A DNA stretch of 64,000 nt, taken from positions 563,896,315-563,960,314 of the forward strand of contig CM057346.1 of NCBI GenBank assembly GCA_030015575.1, written 5' to 3'. The notes below the pieces were generated by a model. That model was not told where the DNA came from and made no database searches. It saw nothing but the letters and a program-made list of their open reading frames with translations. Source of the DNA: Agapanthus africanus (lineage: Eukaryota > Streptophyta > Magnoliopsida > Asparagales > Amaryllidaceae). Of the stretch, positions 21,044 through 33,060 are shown one piece after another. The stretch's first letter is position 1; every line of letters starts with the position of its first letter. Made by a program: the position numbers and the translations under genes.

Positions 21044-21536
21044 ACATTTTCTTTTGTTTTTACGCCATGTATAAGTTTTTGGAGTATAAATGACAAAACT
21101 TCTTCTTTCCCTCCTTTTTTTTATATGCATTCTGCATGAGGTGTTGTCATGCTGTTGTTGGTGCTCACGTGTTTTGCGCATGAGGCGTTGCCGGGGAGTT
21201 TAATCTTGAACGAATGCCGGCGCTCACGTGTTATGCACGTGCGATGCTGTTTTAGTTTTCAAAAAGGGATCAATGCGGGTGCTCACGTGCTATACACGTG
21301 AGGCTCTGCTGATGAGGTCGTTTCGCCTCCCTACTCTGATTCCAATGAGTCACCCCTTTCTTTTCCCATGCCCCTCTTTTTTGGGCTTTGGGAATAGTTC
21401 CACCATGCATAAAATTTTCCGTGTATAGCTTTGAATGCATCTCTTTATAACCCGAAGCATACATCTTCCTCTTTCTTCACAGAGAGAGAACCATTTAGAC
21501 CTTAGGGTGATCATTTTGAGAAACAAACCAAAGGCT
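21044..21536 (+). promoter_or_regulatory. Spacer between aORF1 and aORF2 of E2, candidate aORF2 promoter
   Basis: Contains CACGTG boxes at about 21226-21241 and 21284-21300 and a CTCTTTATAA box near 21441, some 95 nt before the aORF2 ATG. E3 has a CTCTTTATA box at the same distance from its aORF2, which supports a separate promoter. Confidence 0.45.
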
Positions 21537-22069
21537 ATGGCTTAAAACCGTCCCCACGCTCGTCGGCAACTCTGGGAGGTGCCTATCGAGGAGATTATTC
21601 CTCGTTTTGCCGTGCGGCTAGTGGATCCTCTCTTCACTGATGATCAATGTGATGCGGCACTGTACGAACTCCTGGCCCGTAGGGGCTCTCCTCTTCCTAT
21701 GGGTTCCATTTAGCTCAGGATGATTTTCCTGTCCGTACTTGCTGATATCCCCCTCATCCGGCGGAGATGACTCCGGCGATTCTTGATACGGCGGAGGACA
21801 AAATTGAGTGTTTCCACGAGGCACACTTAATTACACAGGCTTTGAAGGATCGTTCGGTTCATCTACTGAGTCAAATAGGAACCCGGTGGGCCATCATGTC
21901 CGCTTTCACTGATGAGCACGGTGCTAATCGGTGGGGAGCAACTCCTCGCGAAGACCGTCGCTTCGACATGGTGGAAAGGGCAGAGAGGGAATTGGAGAAC
22001 CTTGTATTTTGTTTTGTTAACCCCTATATCTCTGATCCCATATTTGGTGATCTTTTCCCTGTTGAGTAG
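21537..22069 (+). pseudogene. aORF2 of E2, broken
   Basis: Aligns along its length with the intact aORF2 of E3 (56629-57156). Lesions: TAA at codon 3, TAG near 21712 (Trp in E3), and a one-base deletion near 21757. The downstream part stays open and keeps LITQALK, HGANRWGATPRE and FCFVNPY. Same unknown family as aORF1. Confidence 0.8.
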
Positions 22070-22379
22070 TATATTTATATCGATGTACTTTTCTTATTAT
22101 CGACTGTTGAATGTTTTCTGTTGAATGTTTTCCGTTCATCATATATTTGTACATGTATCCCACCTCTGCACATGAGCTTTATACTTTACCCTTAGGAATC
22201 TTCTTTTAAGTGCGAACGCTATTGTAATGTTGTACATAAATCAGCACGTTTTGGACACCATTTCCATTTAAGCACATACACAATCGTACTGTCGTGTCTC
22301 TTTTAGCAAATGCATCTTGTAGATAGTCTATCTTGATCTTCTGGCGTGGCAGCGATGGCTTAGGAAATATGTTCAGGTC
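22070..22379 (+). other. Unassigned stretch 3' of aORF2 (E2)
   Basis: AT-rich, no ORF or repeat seen. It is likely the 3' UTR of the antisense transcript and the edge of the hairpin array. Confidence 0.45.
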
Positions 22380-22800
22380 TGCCGCCTAAGACTTTTCAAC
22401 TTTATGAGCCGTGAGGATCTCATAAAGACTTTTCTCCTTACGAATCGAGAGGATCCCATAGGTGTAATTTCTCCTTAGGAGTCGTGATGACTCCTAAATG
22501 TGTGTTTTCTCTTGAGAGTCGTAAGGATCTCACAGGAGAATTTTTCCCCTTTACAAGTCGAGAGGACTCGTAAGTGGTTGTTTCCCTCCTTGTCGATATT
22601 CGACTTTGGAGAGTGTGGCCCGTGAATAGTATGCAATAGTCCATCTTGGACTGACTTGCAGGCCCCCAATGCTTAGGAAACAGGTCCTTATCCCTATTGT
22701 CTAAGGCTTTTCCTTACGAGTCGAGATGAATCGAGCAGTTCTCGCAAGGACGCTAATTTCCCCACGAGTCGAGACGAATCGAGAAGTTCTCGCAAGGGTA
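22380..22800 (-). repeat. Hairpin array with constant loop (E2, near antisense ORFs)
   Basis: Hairpins include arms TTTATGAG and CTCATAAA around CCGTGAGGAT near 22401, and arms TTAGGAGTC and GACTCCTAA around GTGAT (22475-22497, 9 bp perfect). On the element's sense strand the loops read ATCCTCACGG or ATCAC. The stretch 22700-22800 holds two longer CGAGTCGAGATGAATCGAG repeats. Confidence 0.75.
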
Positions 22801-23160
22801 TCCTAACGACACAGTTAACTTCTACTAATAGAAGTCCGTTAGGGTCTGTGGTACTAGGGTTTTATACCCATCGCACCGTCACGTTGGCCGATATATTCCC
22901 CAATATGCAATCTTGCTGTTCGGGTAGCCCCGTGACTGTCGTGTCTCTGATCCCTTCGGGGGCTGGACAAGACGTCTTCAAGTAATCTTCCAGGTAATAT
23001 TACCGTCGAAAGAACAAGCGTTAGGGATATTCCATGTCGCTTTTTACTTGAGGTTAGGCTCAGTTTGGGAGCCCCGATGAGTCATGACCACTCCGCGCTG
23101 AAGTGAGATGGTCTCCGATAGTCTTTCAGGTCTCATTTGAGTTGCCGCCAAGACCCTGAA
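22801..23160 (-). other. Unique stretch in E2 3' region
   Basis: No ORF or internal repeat recognised. It has no counterpart that I can see in E1 or E3. Confidence 0.4.
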
Positions 23161-23880
23161 GCGAGGGATTTTCCTTTGCTTCGTTGGTTGACATTGTGTC
23201 TACAATATTGCGATGAATGTCGAGGTTGTCTTCGAGTTGTCTTAGAACCGTCAAGATTTGGAACTAGGGGACTTTGCCATGGCTCCGTTTGTTGATATTG
23301 TGCCTGCATCCTGCTGGAGGGAGGAAGAACGCTGTTGTTGATCTCTATGCTGTGGATGCTGCCGTCGAGACTTGGAACTAGGGTATTTGTGGTTCCGATG
23401 TAGTCTTTAGGTTATCTGTGAATCGTCGAGATTTGGAACTAGGGGACTTTGCCGTGGCTCCGAGGTAGTCTCTAGGCTGTCTGTGAACCGTCGAGACTTG
23501 GAACTAGGGACTTTGCCATGGTTCTGAGGTAGTCTCTAGGTTGTCTGTGAACCGTCGAGATTTGGAACTAGGGGACTCTGCCATGGCTTTGTTTTGTTGA
23601 CGTCGTATCTGCTTCTGGTTGGAGCGAGAAGGAATGCCGTTGTTGATCTCTAGGCTGTGGATGCTGCCGTCGAGACTTGGAACTAGGGACTTTGCCATGG
23701 TTCTGAGGTAGTCTCTAGGTTGTCTGTGAACCGTCGAGATTTGGAACTAGGGGGCTCTGCCGTAGATCTGTTTTGTTGACGTCGTATCTGCTTCTGGTTG
23801 GAGCGAGAAGGAACGCCGTTGTTGATTTCTCGGCTGTAGATATAGCCATCGAGATCTGGCTTCCCTTTGACGAAGCCTGG
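23161..23880 (-). repeat. 64/115-bp mixed satellite (E2)
   Basis: GTCGAGA(C/T)TTGGAACTAGG and its variants recur at 23250, 23364, 23425, 23490, 23554, 23669, 23733 and 23849, spaced about 64 or 115 bp. Two unit types alternate irregularly, an early higher-order pattern. It occupies the place of the 159-bp array of E1 and the 171-bp array of E3. Confidence 0.85.
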
Positions 23881-24420
23881 TGGGACAATATGGTTCCCTT
23901 TTCGTTTGTGCCCATGGATTGTATACAGGGGTCGATGCGATCTCATCTGCAGGGCAAAAGTTTTATTTCATTTTTTTATTTCTTTCCGCGATGCTCTATC
24001 ATTTCAGCTTTTTATATCGCGAAAGTCGCGATTGCCCAATCATTTCGGCTGTTTTTTCTTTTTCTTTACTTACTGCTTTTTATTGCGAGTTGCCCAATCT
24101 TTTCGGCTATTTTTATAAGCATATATTTTACTTGCTGCTTTTTGTTGCAAGTTGCCTTATCATTTCGGCTATTTCATATGCATTTTTGTCTCGTTGATTT
24201 TTTTTGTTGTGAGTATAGAACTTGAGATATAACACCAATTTTGGCATCAGCATCGCTGCGACTAGAATATTGCCAGGAGCGAATCATTATTTGCCGTGAA
24301 AGGGCTCGGGATTTGATACCAATCTTAGGCATCAGCATCGCTACCACTGGAATGTTGCCAGGAGCGAATCATCATTTGCCTTTGTTGATTCGAACAAAGG
24401 TGGCTTAGCAAACAAGGTTA
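23881..24420 (-). repeat. GTATACAATCC module and CCGAAATGATTGGGCAA repeats (E2)
   Basis: Module copy near 23905-23960 (plus strand GGATTGTATACAGGGGTC), then repeats on the CAATCATTTCGGCT motif to 24200, then two tandem copies of a roughly 90-bp block built on ATTGCCAGGAGCGAATCAT (about 24260 and 24345). E1 and E3 have that last block once. Confidence 0.75.
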
Positions 24421-24974
24421 GAATCCTGTTGACTAAGGCTTTTGACTTCATGAGCCATATGGATCTCATAAAGGTGTTTCTCCTTATGAGTCATGAGGAT
24501 CTCGTAGGTGCGTTTTCTCCTTAGGAATCGTGAGAATTCTTAAGTGCGTGTTCTCTAATAAGTCGTAAGGATCTTATAAGAGCATTTTCTCCTTATAAGT
24601 CAAGAGGACTTATAAGTGTCGTTCACCGCATGAGGACATCCCTCGTCGTTGGTGGGACTTGGTAGGGAAAACATTTATTTTTGCCCGTCGATTGTATACA
24701 AGGGTCAATATTGAACTGCTTGTAGGGCAAACTGGGGGATGTGATGTCTTAAGAACAGGCTCAGATCCCTGTAACTTAAGGCTTTCGAATCCTATGATCC
24801 GTGAGGGTCTCATAAGGGGATTCTCCTTACGAGACATGAGGATCCCGTAAGTGTAATTTCTCCTTAGGAATCGTGGGGATCCCTAAGTGTGTTGCTCCCT
24901 TGTGAGTCGTAAGGATCTCACGTAGGTATTTTCTCCTTACAAGGTCAAGAGGACCTTGCAAGTGTGCATGGTTT
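24421..24974 (-). repeat. Hairpin array, pol-proximal (E2), with module copy
   Basis: About ten constant-loop hairpins from 24445 to 24960, for example arms CTTACGAG-type and CTCGTAAG-type around TCGTGAGGAT. A GTATACAATCC module copy lies at about 24675-24735. Confidence 0.75.
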
Positions 24975-25095
24975 TTTTTTACGAGTCTGCGCCCTTTCGG
25001 GTTTTCACGAACTCGCCGACAGTCCTGCTGTTTTTACTCACGGAGCTCTTTCGGGTTTTCATCCGTGCCCATTTCGCTTGTGGACGTACCGTTTA
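24975..25095 (-). repeat. Single ~150-bp-family unit (E2)
   Basis: One unit with GCGCCCTTTCGGGTTTTCAC and TTTCGGGTTTTCATCCGTGC blocks. E1 has three units and E3 two. Confidence 0.8.
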
Positions 25096-25229
25096 TTTAT
25101 TTATTTAATTTTTTTTGCACGGTGAAACTCTCGAGAACAGTTTTGCTGCATGTGACCCATCTATTTGCCGGTGGGATTTGAATTGCAGTCCTTACCGCTG
25201 GGGCTTGTGGACTTGCATTCCACTATCGC

Positions 25230-25445
25230 CGTGTTAGAGGCTACATTGTTAGTTTAGGGACATCCCGGTCTGATGTTAGTTTAACGACATCTCGGTTCAA
25301 TATTAGTTTAAAGACATCTCGGTCCAATGTTAGTTTGAGGACATCTCGGTCCGTTGTTAGTTTAAGAACATCTCGGTCCATAGCTAGTTTAAGGACGTCG
25401 CGGTCCGTAGCTAGTTTAAGGACATCTCGGTCCATTGCATTTGAG
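25230..25445 (-). repeat. 27-bp minisatellite downstream of E2 pol
   Basis: About seven units of AGTTTAAGGACATCTCGGTC plus a 7-nt tail, between the pol end and the 150-bp-family unit. This is the same position as in E1 and E3. Confidence 0.88.
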
Positions 25446-25543
25446 GAGAGGTTTCGCTGGATATTACTTATGGAGTTTGGACTCAGGAAGGTAGCGAGAG
25501 GACACGAGCGTTGTCATCCATCATTAACCTGAGCCGTAACTCG

Positions 25544-28500
25544 TTAAGCGTAGCATTTCTTAAGGAACTGGCCGTTTATTGGCCGGAAGGGTCTTTCGCC
25601 ACACATATCCATGAGCAAGTAGGCCCCACCTTGGTAGGCCCTGTCTATGATGTATGGGCCCTCATAGCTCGGCTCGAATTTCCCTCGTTTGGCACGGTTG
25701 GGGATCATAGGTCTTTTTACGACCAGCACGAGTTCGTCTTGGCGGAATGTTCTTGGCCTAGTCAGTCCTTCGTATCAGCGCGTCATCCTTACTTTGTAAG
25801 CTTCTAGGTTTTGCTGTGCAATGAGACGAGTTTCATCGAGGGCATCGAGCTCTTCAAGCCGAAGATGGGCATTTTCTTCATCCGTCAGTTCGTACCGGAC
25901 CGCCACTCGTAGAGAGGGTAGCCCTATTTCCAAGGGAAGTACCGCTTCCGTGCCGAATACCAACGTAAACAGCGTTGTGTTCATGGCCGTCTTGAATGTG
26001 GTCCGATAGGCCCAGAAAGCTTCATGCAATCTCTCATCCCAATCCTTCTTATTTCTGGACACCGTTTTCTTTATGATCTTTGTCAAGGTTTTGTTGAAAG
26101 CCTCAGCTAGACCGTTAGCTCGGGGATTATAGACCGAAGAATATCTCCAATCTATATTATGCTGTTGTGCGAAGCGACTGATTTTGTGGCTTCTTTAGGA
26201 TGGCCCGTTATCAGAGATAATCCGTCGCGGAGTGCCGAACCGGTAGATGACATGTGTCTTGAAGAAATGGAGGATGTTCTCCGTCTTCATCTCTCTTAAC
26301 GGTATTGCTTCTGCCCACTTAGAGAAGTAATCGGTTGTTGCTAATATGAACCGATGTCCCTTGGATGATGCTGGTTCGATGGGTCCGATTATATCGGTCC
26401 CCCACATTTCAAACGGCTAGCTAGCCAGCGTTGGGTGTAGTGGATTTGGATGCTGGTGGATGAAGTCCCCGTGAATTTGGCACGAGTGACACCGCTTCTT
26501 ATATTCGAGGCAGTCCTGAATCATCGTGGGCCAGCAGTAATCCATTCTTTTGATCTTCAGCTTCATCTTTGGCCCAGCTTGATGGGAACCGCAGAGTCCG
26601 TCATGAGTTTCTTGAACGACCCTTTTTGCTTCTTCTGGTCCCAGACACCTTAGCCACAGGCAATCGAACGATCTCTTATATAGAGTATCATTGACGAGGG
26701 CGAAAGACAAGGCTCGCTTCATGAGCTGATGTCTTGACGACGCGTCTTCGGGCGTTCGATGGGATTTGAAGTAGTCTATGAAGACTTCTCTCCAATCCTT
26801 CGCCTTTCTTCATCCTCCAATTGGAAGGCCTCTTGCTCGGTTGCTTCCTTTCCTTTAGATTCTTTGGAGATATTTCTGCTGGTGCGAGAATCCGGCGACT
26901 TTGCACAATGATCCTTACATCATCGAGGTTTTCGTCGTCCAGTTCTTTAGAGAGCTTGGCTAACGCATCCGTCTTGCTATTTTTCGCACGCGGTATGCTT
27001 TTCAGGGTGTAAGAGGGGATCTGCGTCAGCAATTGTTGCACTCTCTCGCCATATCTGATCAATTCCGGTTTGCATGTCTGGTAATCACCATTTACTTGGC
27101 TAACAACCAGTTGGGAGTCTCCATATATGAGGAGGCTTTTGATGCCCATGTCGACAGCAATCTCGAGACCTGCTATCAAAGCTTCATATTCAGCCTCGTT
27201 GTTTGTTCTTGGCTCCGTTAAGGAAAGGGCAAAATGTATTATCCCTCCTTGTAGGGTTACGAAAATGAGGCCCACCCCGGCTTTAATCACGGGGGTGTTT
27301 TGCTTTCGCTTCTTCAAGGAGGACGCTCCATAGAAGTAGAGTTCCTATCGGGTATCACTCCCTTCTTTCTCCTTGTCAATTGCATCAAACGCGTGTTCGT
27401 CCGGTAACTCGCAGTTCAAGGGAGAGTTGGCAAGTATCGGATGTTCATCGAGAAATTCGGCGATGGCCTGGCCTTTATTGCCTTGAGGGGTCGATATATT
27501 ATCGAGAACTCCATCAAGAGGAGGGCCTATTTGGCAAGCCTTCCTGTTAGCATGGCTTTTGACATCAAATACTTGAGAGGATTCACCTTTGATATGAGAT
27601 GGACCTCATGTGCCAATGCATAATGTCGAAGCTTCGTTACCGCGAAGATCAGTGCCAGGCAATGCTTTTCGATGGGGGAGTAGTTGTTTTCTGCCCCCAG
27701 AAGAACTCGACTCAAATAGTAGAGTGCTCTCTCCTTTCCCCGATCGTTCTCCTGTGTATAGTGGGCCTAACGAACCTTCGAGGGCTGTAGTGTACAGGAT
27801 GAGAGGCTTTCCCCTGACCGGAGCGGTCAGTACTGGCAGGCTCTCCAGGTATTGTTTGATCTCTTCCAGTGCACTTTGGCATTTACGATCCCAAACGAAG
27901 GGGGTCCCTTTCTTCATTAAATGACTGTAGGGGCGGCATTTTCTGGAGAGGTTAGCGATGAACCGTCGGATATACACGAGCTTTCCTTGGAGAGACTGTA
28001 GTTGCTTAAGAGTTCTTGGCGAGGGCATTTCCATAATCGCCTTGATCTTTGACGGGTCTATTTCGATGCCCCGGTGTCGTACGATGAATCTTAGGAATTT
28101 GCCCGAGGAAACTCCAAACGCGCATTTCAGAGGGTTCATCTTCAGGTTGTATTTCCGAAGGCGTTGGAACACTATCTTCATATGCTCCCAGTGTTCTTCG
28201 TACGATTTGCTTTTCACCACGAGGTCATCAATATAACATTCGGCAATCTCGTGTATGAGGTCATCAAAGATCTTTGTCATGGCCCTCTGGTAAGTGGCGC
28301 CGGCGTTCTTCAGACCGCAGTGCATCACTTTGTAGCAGAATATGCCCAGCGGAGTCCGGAAAGCAGTGTGCTTTTGGTCTTCAGGATGCATCTTGATTTG
28401 GTTGTACCCTGAAGATCCGTCCATGAAGGAGAAGACTTCATGGGTGGATATGTTATCGATCATCAGCTCGGTAACAGGCACTGGGAAGTCATCTTTCGGG

Positions 28501-30121
28501 CAAGCTTTGTTGAGATCCCGAAAATCTCCGCAGATGCGTACTGTCCCATTTTTCTTCATTACCAGAACAATATTGGCGATCTAGTCAGGGTATTGAACTT
28601 CTTGGATGAAGCCGGAGTCGATTAACTTCTTGACTTCGGCATTGATACTCATCTCAAGCTCGAGCTATTCTTCTTGGTGCCTGTTTGACTGGCTTGACAT
28701 CCGACAATATCTCCAGTTTATGCACAGCTATCTCTGGATCTAATCCCGGCATTTCAGAATAATTCCATGCGAAGCAATCTTTATACTGCATAAGCACGTC
28801 TTTTAACGTAGTCACATGTTTCTCAAACAGCAGCTTACTGATAAACGTTGGTCTTGGCTCATTTGTCGTCCCCAAGTCGATCTTTCTCAGGTTGACTGTT
28901 GTGGTGTGTATTCCATCTTCCAGCTCATTTGGCACCGGTGGAAATTTTGAGATCATTTTATCTTCTTCATTTGCGAAGCATTGGGAGAGGTCGTTCGTAT
29001 TCTCGTGCTCTTTTTCCTTTGAGAATGTTATCATATGGCAGGCACGAGCTCGTTTCCAAGCTCGATGCTGATTTAGACTTTCCCTCGCAGTGTAGGTTGC
29101 TCTCGGCTCATGCTTTCGTGGCGGGACTACCCTCCAACTGTCGGACAGAGCAAACCTGCCTTGCTGATACTGATCCTCAACCCAGTCTTTGAAGGTGAAG
29201 CAGTCTTCAAGAGGATGTCCCACTACTCGGTGGTAGGAGCAATAATCCGGGTGATAGACCTCGTTTATCTATTCAGGGTATCGAGACTCCGAGAGCGTCA
29301 TCATTTGATGCTTCATGACAAGGTCGAAGATTTTCCTTGTCTTGTCTTGTCTTAAGGGAAAGAGTACTCCCGACCCATCTTTTTCATAAAAGCCGGGTTC
29401 CAGCTGACTTTTTCCCGCTTGCGCGGATTCTTGGATCCGCTTCGCTGTTTTTGAACGCCGTCCTTGTTCTTCATCTCGCATTTACATCTGCGTCGGGATT
29501 TATTCTTGCCACGAGAGCGCACAGTGGGTTGGGGGTAAGAGGCATCGTCATCCTCCGTAGCCTGCTGAATGAGACGTTGCGTCCTGGCTTTCTCATAAAT
29601 GGCCATTTCGCAGCTGTGGTCATTCCGAACCTTTTGACCCGCTTCTCTTATCAGCTTGTCAATCTTTTGTTCGAATGACGGGCTCGGTATTCTCATGGCG
29701 GGATCTCGCTCCGGTTCAACCTCAACGCTATCTGGAAATGCATTCGCTTCTCCACCGGAGCCATTTATAACATGGCAGCCATGTAATCGTTCCCTTTTTT
29801 TAGACCGAACGTATCCAAGGCCAGTCGTCTCCATTCTCCCGTTGGGCATCTTCCGCTGAGTCCCGGGAATGTACCAAATATTGTTATAGAACTGGGCTTG
29901 TCTAGCAGTCTGTTTGAAGGGTATGCCTTGGCGTTTCAATAGTCTTTACAGTCCCTCTGGGTAGTATCTGGGTAGACGGATTGGTTGAAGCCTGTCGAGC
30001 GAAGGTTCAGCACCATGCCATACTTCTTTCTTCACTTTAGTCTCCGTGGATTGGTAGAAAAGGATCTCCTTCTCACCCCTTTGCCTAGGAGGGATGTAGA
30101 AGGTCTGCAGCTCTTGGGCGC
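25544..30121 (-). pseudogene. E2 pol: spacer, RT, RNase H, archaeal-type RNase H, integrase
   Basis: Minus strand from the chromovirus junction at 30121 to the family stop at 25544. Recognisable in order: spacer (29939-29352), knuckle-like cluster (about 29260-29215), RT with an intact YIDD near 28236, degenerate RNase H lacking the first Asp (27900-27450), archaeal-type RNase H with the YGDSQLV and EAEYEALIAG motifs (27317-26850), integrase HHCC with all ligands visible (CHSCQIHGD near 26480) and core motifs WGTDIIGP and ISDNG. At least eight ORF fragments are separated by stops and frameshifts. The frameshift after 27800 and the stop just after ISDNG alone inactivate it. Confidence 0.88.
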
Positions 30122-31493
30122 TGTAACAACTCCAATTTTAGTGTACATAAATTTGATTAAAAGTTAATGTATACTTGAGGTATTTACATTTCCTGTGAGT
30201 ACTATAAGTATTTGTTTTGCTTTTTAATAGCAAGAAGGAGCTTGTAGTGGTAAGATCTTGCACTGCTGAACCAAAGCACCAGAGTTCAAATCCTATCACC
30301 CACATTATTTTTTTATATTGTTTTCTTTAAAAATTTTAGAATTCCAAGAGTCTGCACGTGCTAAACACGTAAAACCAAAAGTCACATATAAAACAAACTG
30401 GCCCAAGCGGTAGACAAATCGACAAGGGACACATGGCCCCCAGACCCGGCCTGACTCGGCCGGATCGGGCCGGCAGCGCGGCTGACTCGGCCGGCGCCGC
30501 CGGCCAAACTCGGTTGAATCCGAGTTGGTCCTTCATGAAACTTGTGCCTTTTGGTATTCTTGAAACCCCTGTCATGTTTGAATACCTTGCACATTAACAG
30601 AGACTTTAAAATACAATTAAAACCTAATTTAAGTCTATTTTTAATGCATAATTTTTAATACATTTCTATCAAACCCTAACCCTAATCTTTTCCTGTAAAT
30701 ACCACTCCAATTCGCACACCCCTCACTCACAAACTCTGTCCAAACTCTCAAGAAAAATCCCTAGAACTTTTGTGTACAAGTGGAGTTATCGAAGGACGAA
30801 GCGTCGACGAACTTTCGACGACGACCCTAGGAGCTCCCGGCGACGAAACGACGCACCGGCACCTCCTACCATTCTCTCTTCCTCTTCTCTTGGGTCCAAT
30901 CCAGTGAGTCCCTCGTCCCTCTTCTCTTTTCTAACCTTAAAACTCGTATTTCTAAAACCCTATGGAAGTGGAGTTAATCCGACTTCCGATCCGGTTTTCT
31001 TTAAAAAGTTCAACTTTTCTTAAATACAACATTATCACAATATAATACTACTTTAACAATTACACACACACACTCTTTCTCTGTCTATTCTACTTCTCTC
31101 TTATCTTTGGGATTACCGAGCGATTGTTCACTGACGACATTCTCTTTCTTCTTCTTTGGAATATCGTCAGGTGATTCGGATCTTTAAGAGATCGAGCCCA
31201 GCGCCGAAGACTTGGACCAGTTTACTGAAGATCCCGAGTTATAGTTACACTTGTACTTTTTCTTTTACATTATGTATTTTCCTTTTCTGTTATGCCACTG
31301 TTTAGGCATTGCTTTTCATTCCATGTATTTACTTTTCCATGTACTGTAAAAGAATGTTAATAAATAAAGTTGTTGTTCATTACATTTGTCTCCTGTGTAT
31401 ATAACTTAGTTACGATTAGCGTATTTACTTCTGAGTAAATACGTAGCGGCCAGTCGCGCCCTTTGCTCGTATACCGGGAAGCGGGGTGTGATA
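30122..31493 (+). repeat. Chromovirus 5' LTR, internally deleted
   Basis: Begins TGTAACAACTCCAATTTTAG, ends GGGGTGTGATA (expected ...GACA). Compared with the 3' LTR it lacks about 1.6 kb after roughly 31022, where TTTTCTTAAA joins directly to TACAACATTATCACAATA. A telo-box run AAACCCTAACCCTAATC (30671-30687) precedes a TGTAAATA box at 30694-30701. A G/C-rich GGCCGGATCGGGCCGG region lies at about 30440-30500. Confidence 0.88.
30236..30303 (+). other. tRNA-like A/B-box segment in chromovirus 5' LTR, decayed
   Basis: B-box-like GAGTTCAAATCC at 30282-30293 and a shortened A-box region TAGTGGTAAGA at 30245. Better copies are at 40121-40174 and 42310-42363. It is not a tRNA gene: I find no acceptor stem. 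Confidence 0.6.
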
Positions 31494-31530
31494 GGTTTTG
31501 TTGGTGGCCCATGCAGGTCAGAGCAGTATG
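31494..31530 (+). other. Primer-binding-site region of chromovirus, atypical
   Basis: A tRNA-iMet primer site would read TGGTATCAGAGC. Here TGGT (31502-31505) and TCAGAGC (31518-31524) are present but 12 nt apart. It may be a site interrupted by a small insertion, or chance. Confidence 0.35.
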
Positions 31531-31684
31531 GAACCCTACCATGTAGTTCTATTCTGCATGAACAACCTAAGCAATATAACACAAGAACCGGCAACTAAAA
31601 ACATTCTTTACAATTCATATTCTTTGAATCTTATCATTTCATATACTTTGAATCTGTCCTAACCCAAATTTTTTCTTCAAGGTT

Positions 31685-31822
31685 ATGGATTCCCCGAACA
31701 ATACCAGCACCAATGTCAACAACACACCTCCATGACTACCACTTACACCTTCCGTCCCTGCTCTGATCAACGAGCAGACGTTTCTGCTTGAGGCGATCCG
31801 TAGCCTCCTGGAAGGACAGCAG
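31685..31822 (+). pseudogene. Chromovirus gag N-terminus
   Basis: Starts MDSPNNTSTNVNN. TGA at 31733 is in frame; reading beyond it gives INEQTFLLEAIRSLLEGQQ up to the S2 insertion, and gag resumes at 35333 in the same frame. The N-terminus is low-complexity, as is common in this lineage. Confidence 0.75.
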
Positions 31823-32609
31823 TGTTCCCCTCCGAAAGACGGTGCGACACTGCGTCTCGCCTGAGATTCGGGGCAGATACTAATTGGTGCTATCCGTCCT
31901 CCTCTCCGAAGATGCCAAGTTGATTTATGGCACCATGTATCGAAGGTTTAGACGGATGCGTCCGATGTAGCAGACTTCGTCAGATTCCCCCTCGTTTGAG
32001 GGGTTTTTGATTGTGGGGACGCTCTTCCCTGCAGGCGCAAGCCCCTGCAGTTAATTACGCTACCGCATTGCGGTAACAACTTTCTCCTTCTCCAGATGGT
32101 CACTTCGTGTCGTGGGTGTTTGTTTTGTTGCCCGTGGATTGTTTACGGAGACTGAGTTATGTCATCGCCCGTAGGGCGTGGACTAGTCCAAATCCGTATT
32201 ATCTTAGATTTGGGTTTGGGGGTTTGGTTTGAGGATACGTTAGCCATACTTGAGGCTAAGATCAACTCAAACGTTTGTTAAGGATACGTTAGTCCAACTT
32301 TGAGACTAAGATCAACTTAACGGGATCGTTTAGATCCGACAGAAGAGCGTTTGGGCTCTAATGTTCCAGTTTAGGGACATAGTGGTCCGTCGTATGTATG
32401 GCCATCGGGACCCGTCACCTCTCTGACGACATTGAAGGATTACAACGACGGATGTCAGAGGAGTTCAGAGATGTACCCTCGAACCAGAGTTAATTGGGGG
32501 GATTCATAGTCCAGTCTGTTTGAAGGTTTAAGGAAACGTTAGCCATCTTTGAGGCTAAGATCAACTTAAACGGGACCGTTTAGATCCGACAAAAGAGCGT
32601 TACGGGGCT

Positions 32610-33060
32610 CTGTTGTTCTAGTTTAAGGACATTACGGTCCATGGGTAGTTTAAGGACGTTGCGGTCCATGGGTAGTTTAAGGACGTTGCGGTCCATTGTT
32701 AGTTTTAAGACATCTCGGTCAAGGTTAAGGACGTCGTAGTCCATGGGTTTAAGGACCCCACAGTCCGGTATGTGCTCTGGATGCTTCACACGGGTTCACT
32801 GCCGTGCTCTGCGAGGACCAGGCTCCGCTCTGGACGTTTTCCACGGGGTCAAAGAGTGACATTATCCGCGTTGCACGTAACCAGGAATGGGTTTAAGGAC
32901 CCCACAGTCCGGTATGTGCTCTGGTTGCTTCACACGGGTTCACTGCCGTGCTCTGCGAGGACCAGGCTCCGCTCTGGATGTTTTCCATGGGGTCAAAGAG
33001 TGACATTATCCGCGTTGCACGTAACCAGGAATGGGTTTAAGGACCCCACAGTCCGTATCA
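32610..33060 (-). repeat. Minisatellite and two 171-bp-family units in S2
   Basis: 27-bp units (AGTTTAAGGACGTTGCGGTC type) at 32632-32760. Then come two copies of a block with GCTTCACACGGGTTCACTGCC and GGGGTCAAAGAGTGACATTA (32784-32895 and 32927-33030), each headed by GGTTTAAGGACCCCACAGTC. This block is the monomer amplified into the E3 array at 57955-59790. Confidence 0.88.

Larger units (their letters stand above)
17325..30121 (-). mobile_element. Tat-lineage element E2, 3' part
   Basis: Minus-strand element whose 3' LTR ends at 17325 next to copia sequence (TSD candidate TTATC at 17320-17324). The gag-pol is split by a chromovirus at 30122 and resumes at 46097-47148, where E4 cuts it again; the 5' end is beyond the right edge. 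It is type II: two antisense ORFs. It is the most decayed of the Tat copies, with pol in many fragments and both antisense ORFs broken, consistent with being older than E3. Confidence 0.9.

Noticed and set aside
23504-23946. Minus-strand ORFs with repeated SKSRRFTDNLETTSE
   Set aside because: The 64/115-bp repeats of E2 read in frame; no conservation outside this array.
30336-30594. ORFs on the minus strand in the chromovirus LTR, also at 40216-40480
   Set aside because: Antisense to a GC-rich LTR stretch; only 70-80 codons, with no conserved start between copies and no family recognised.
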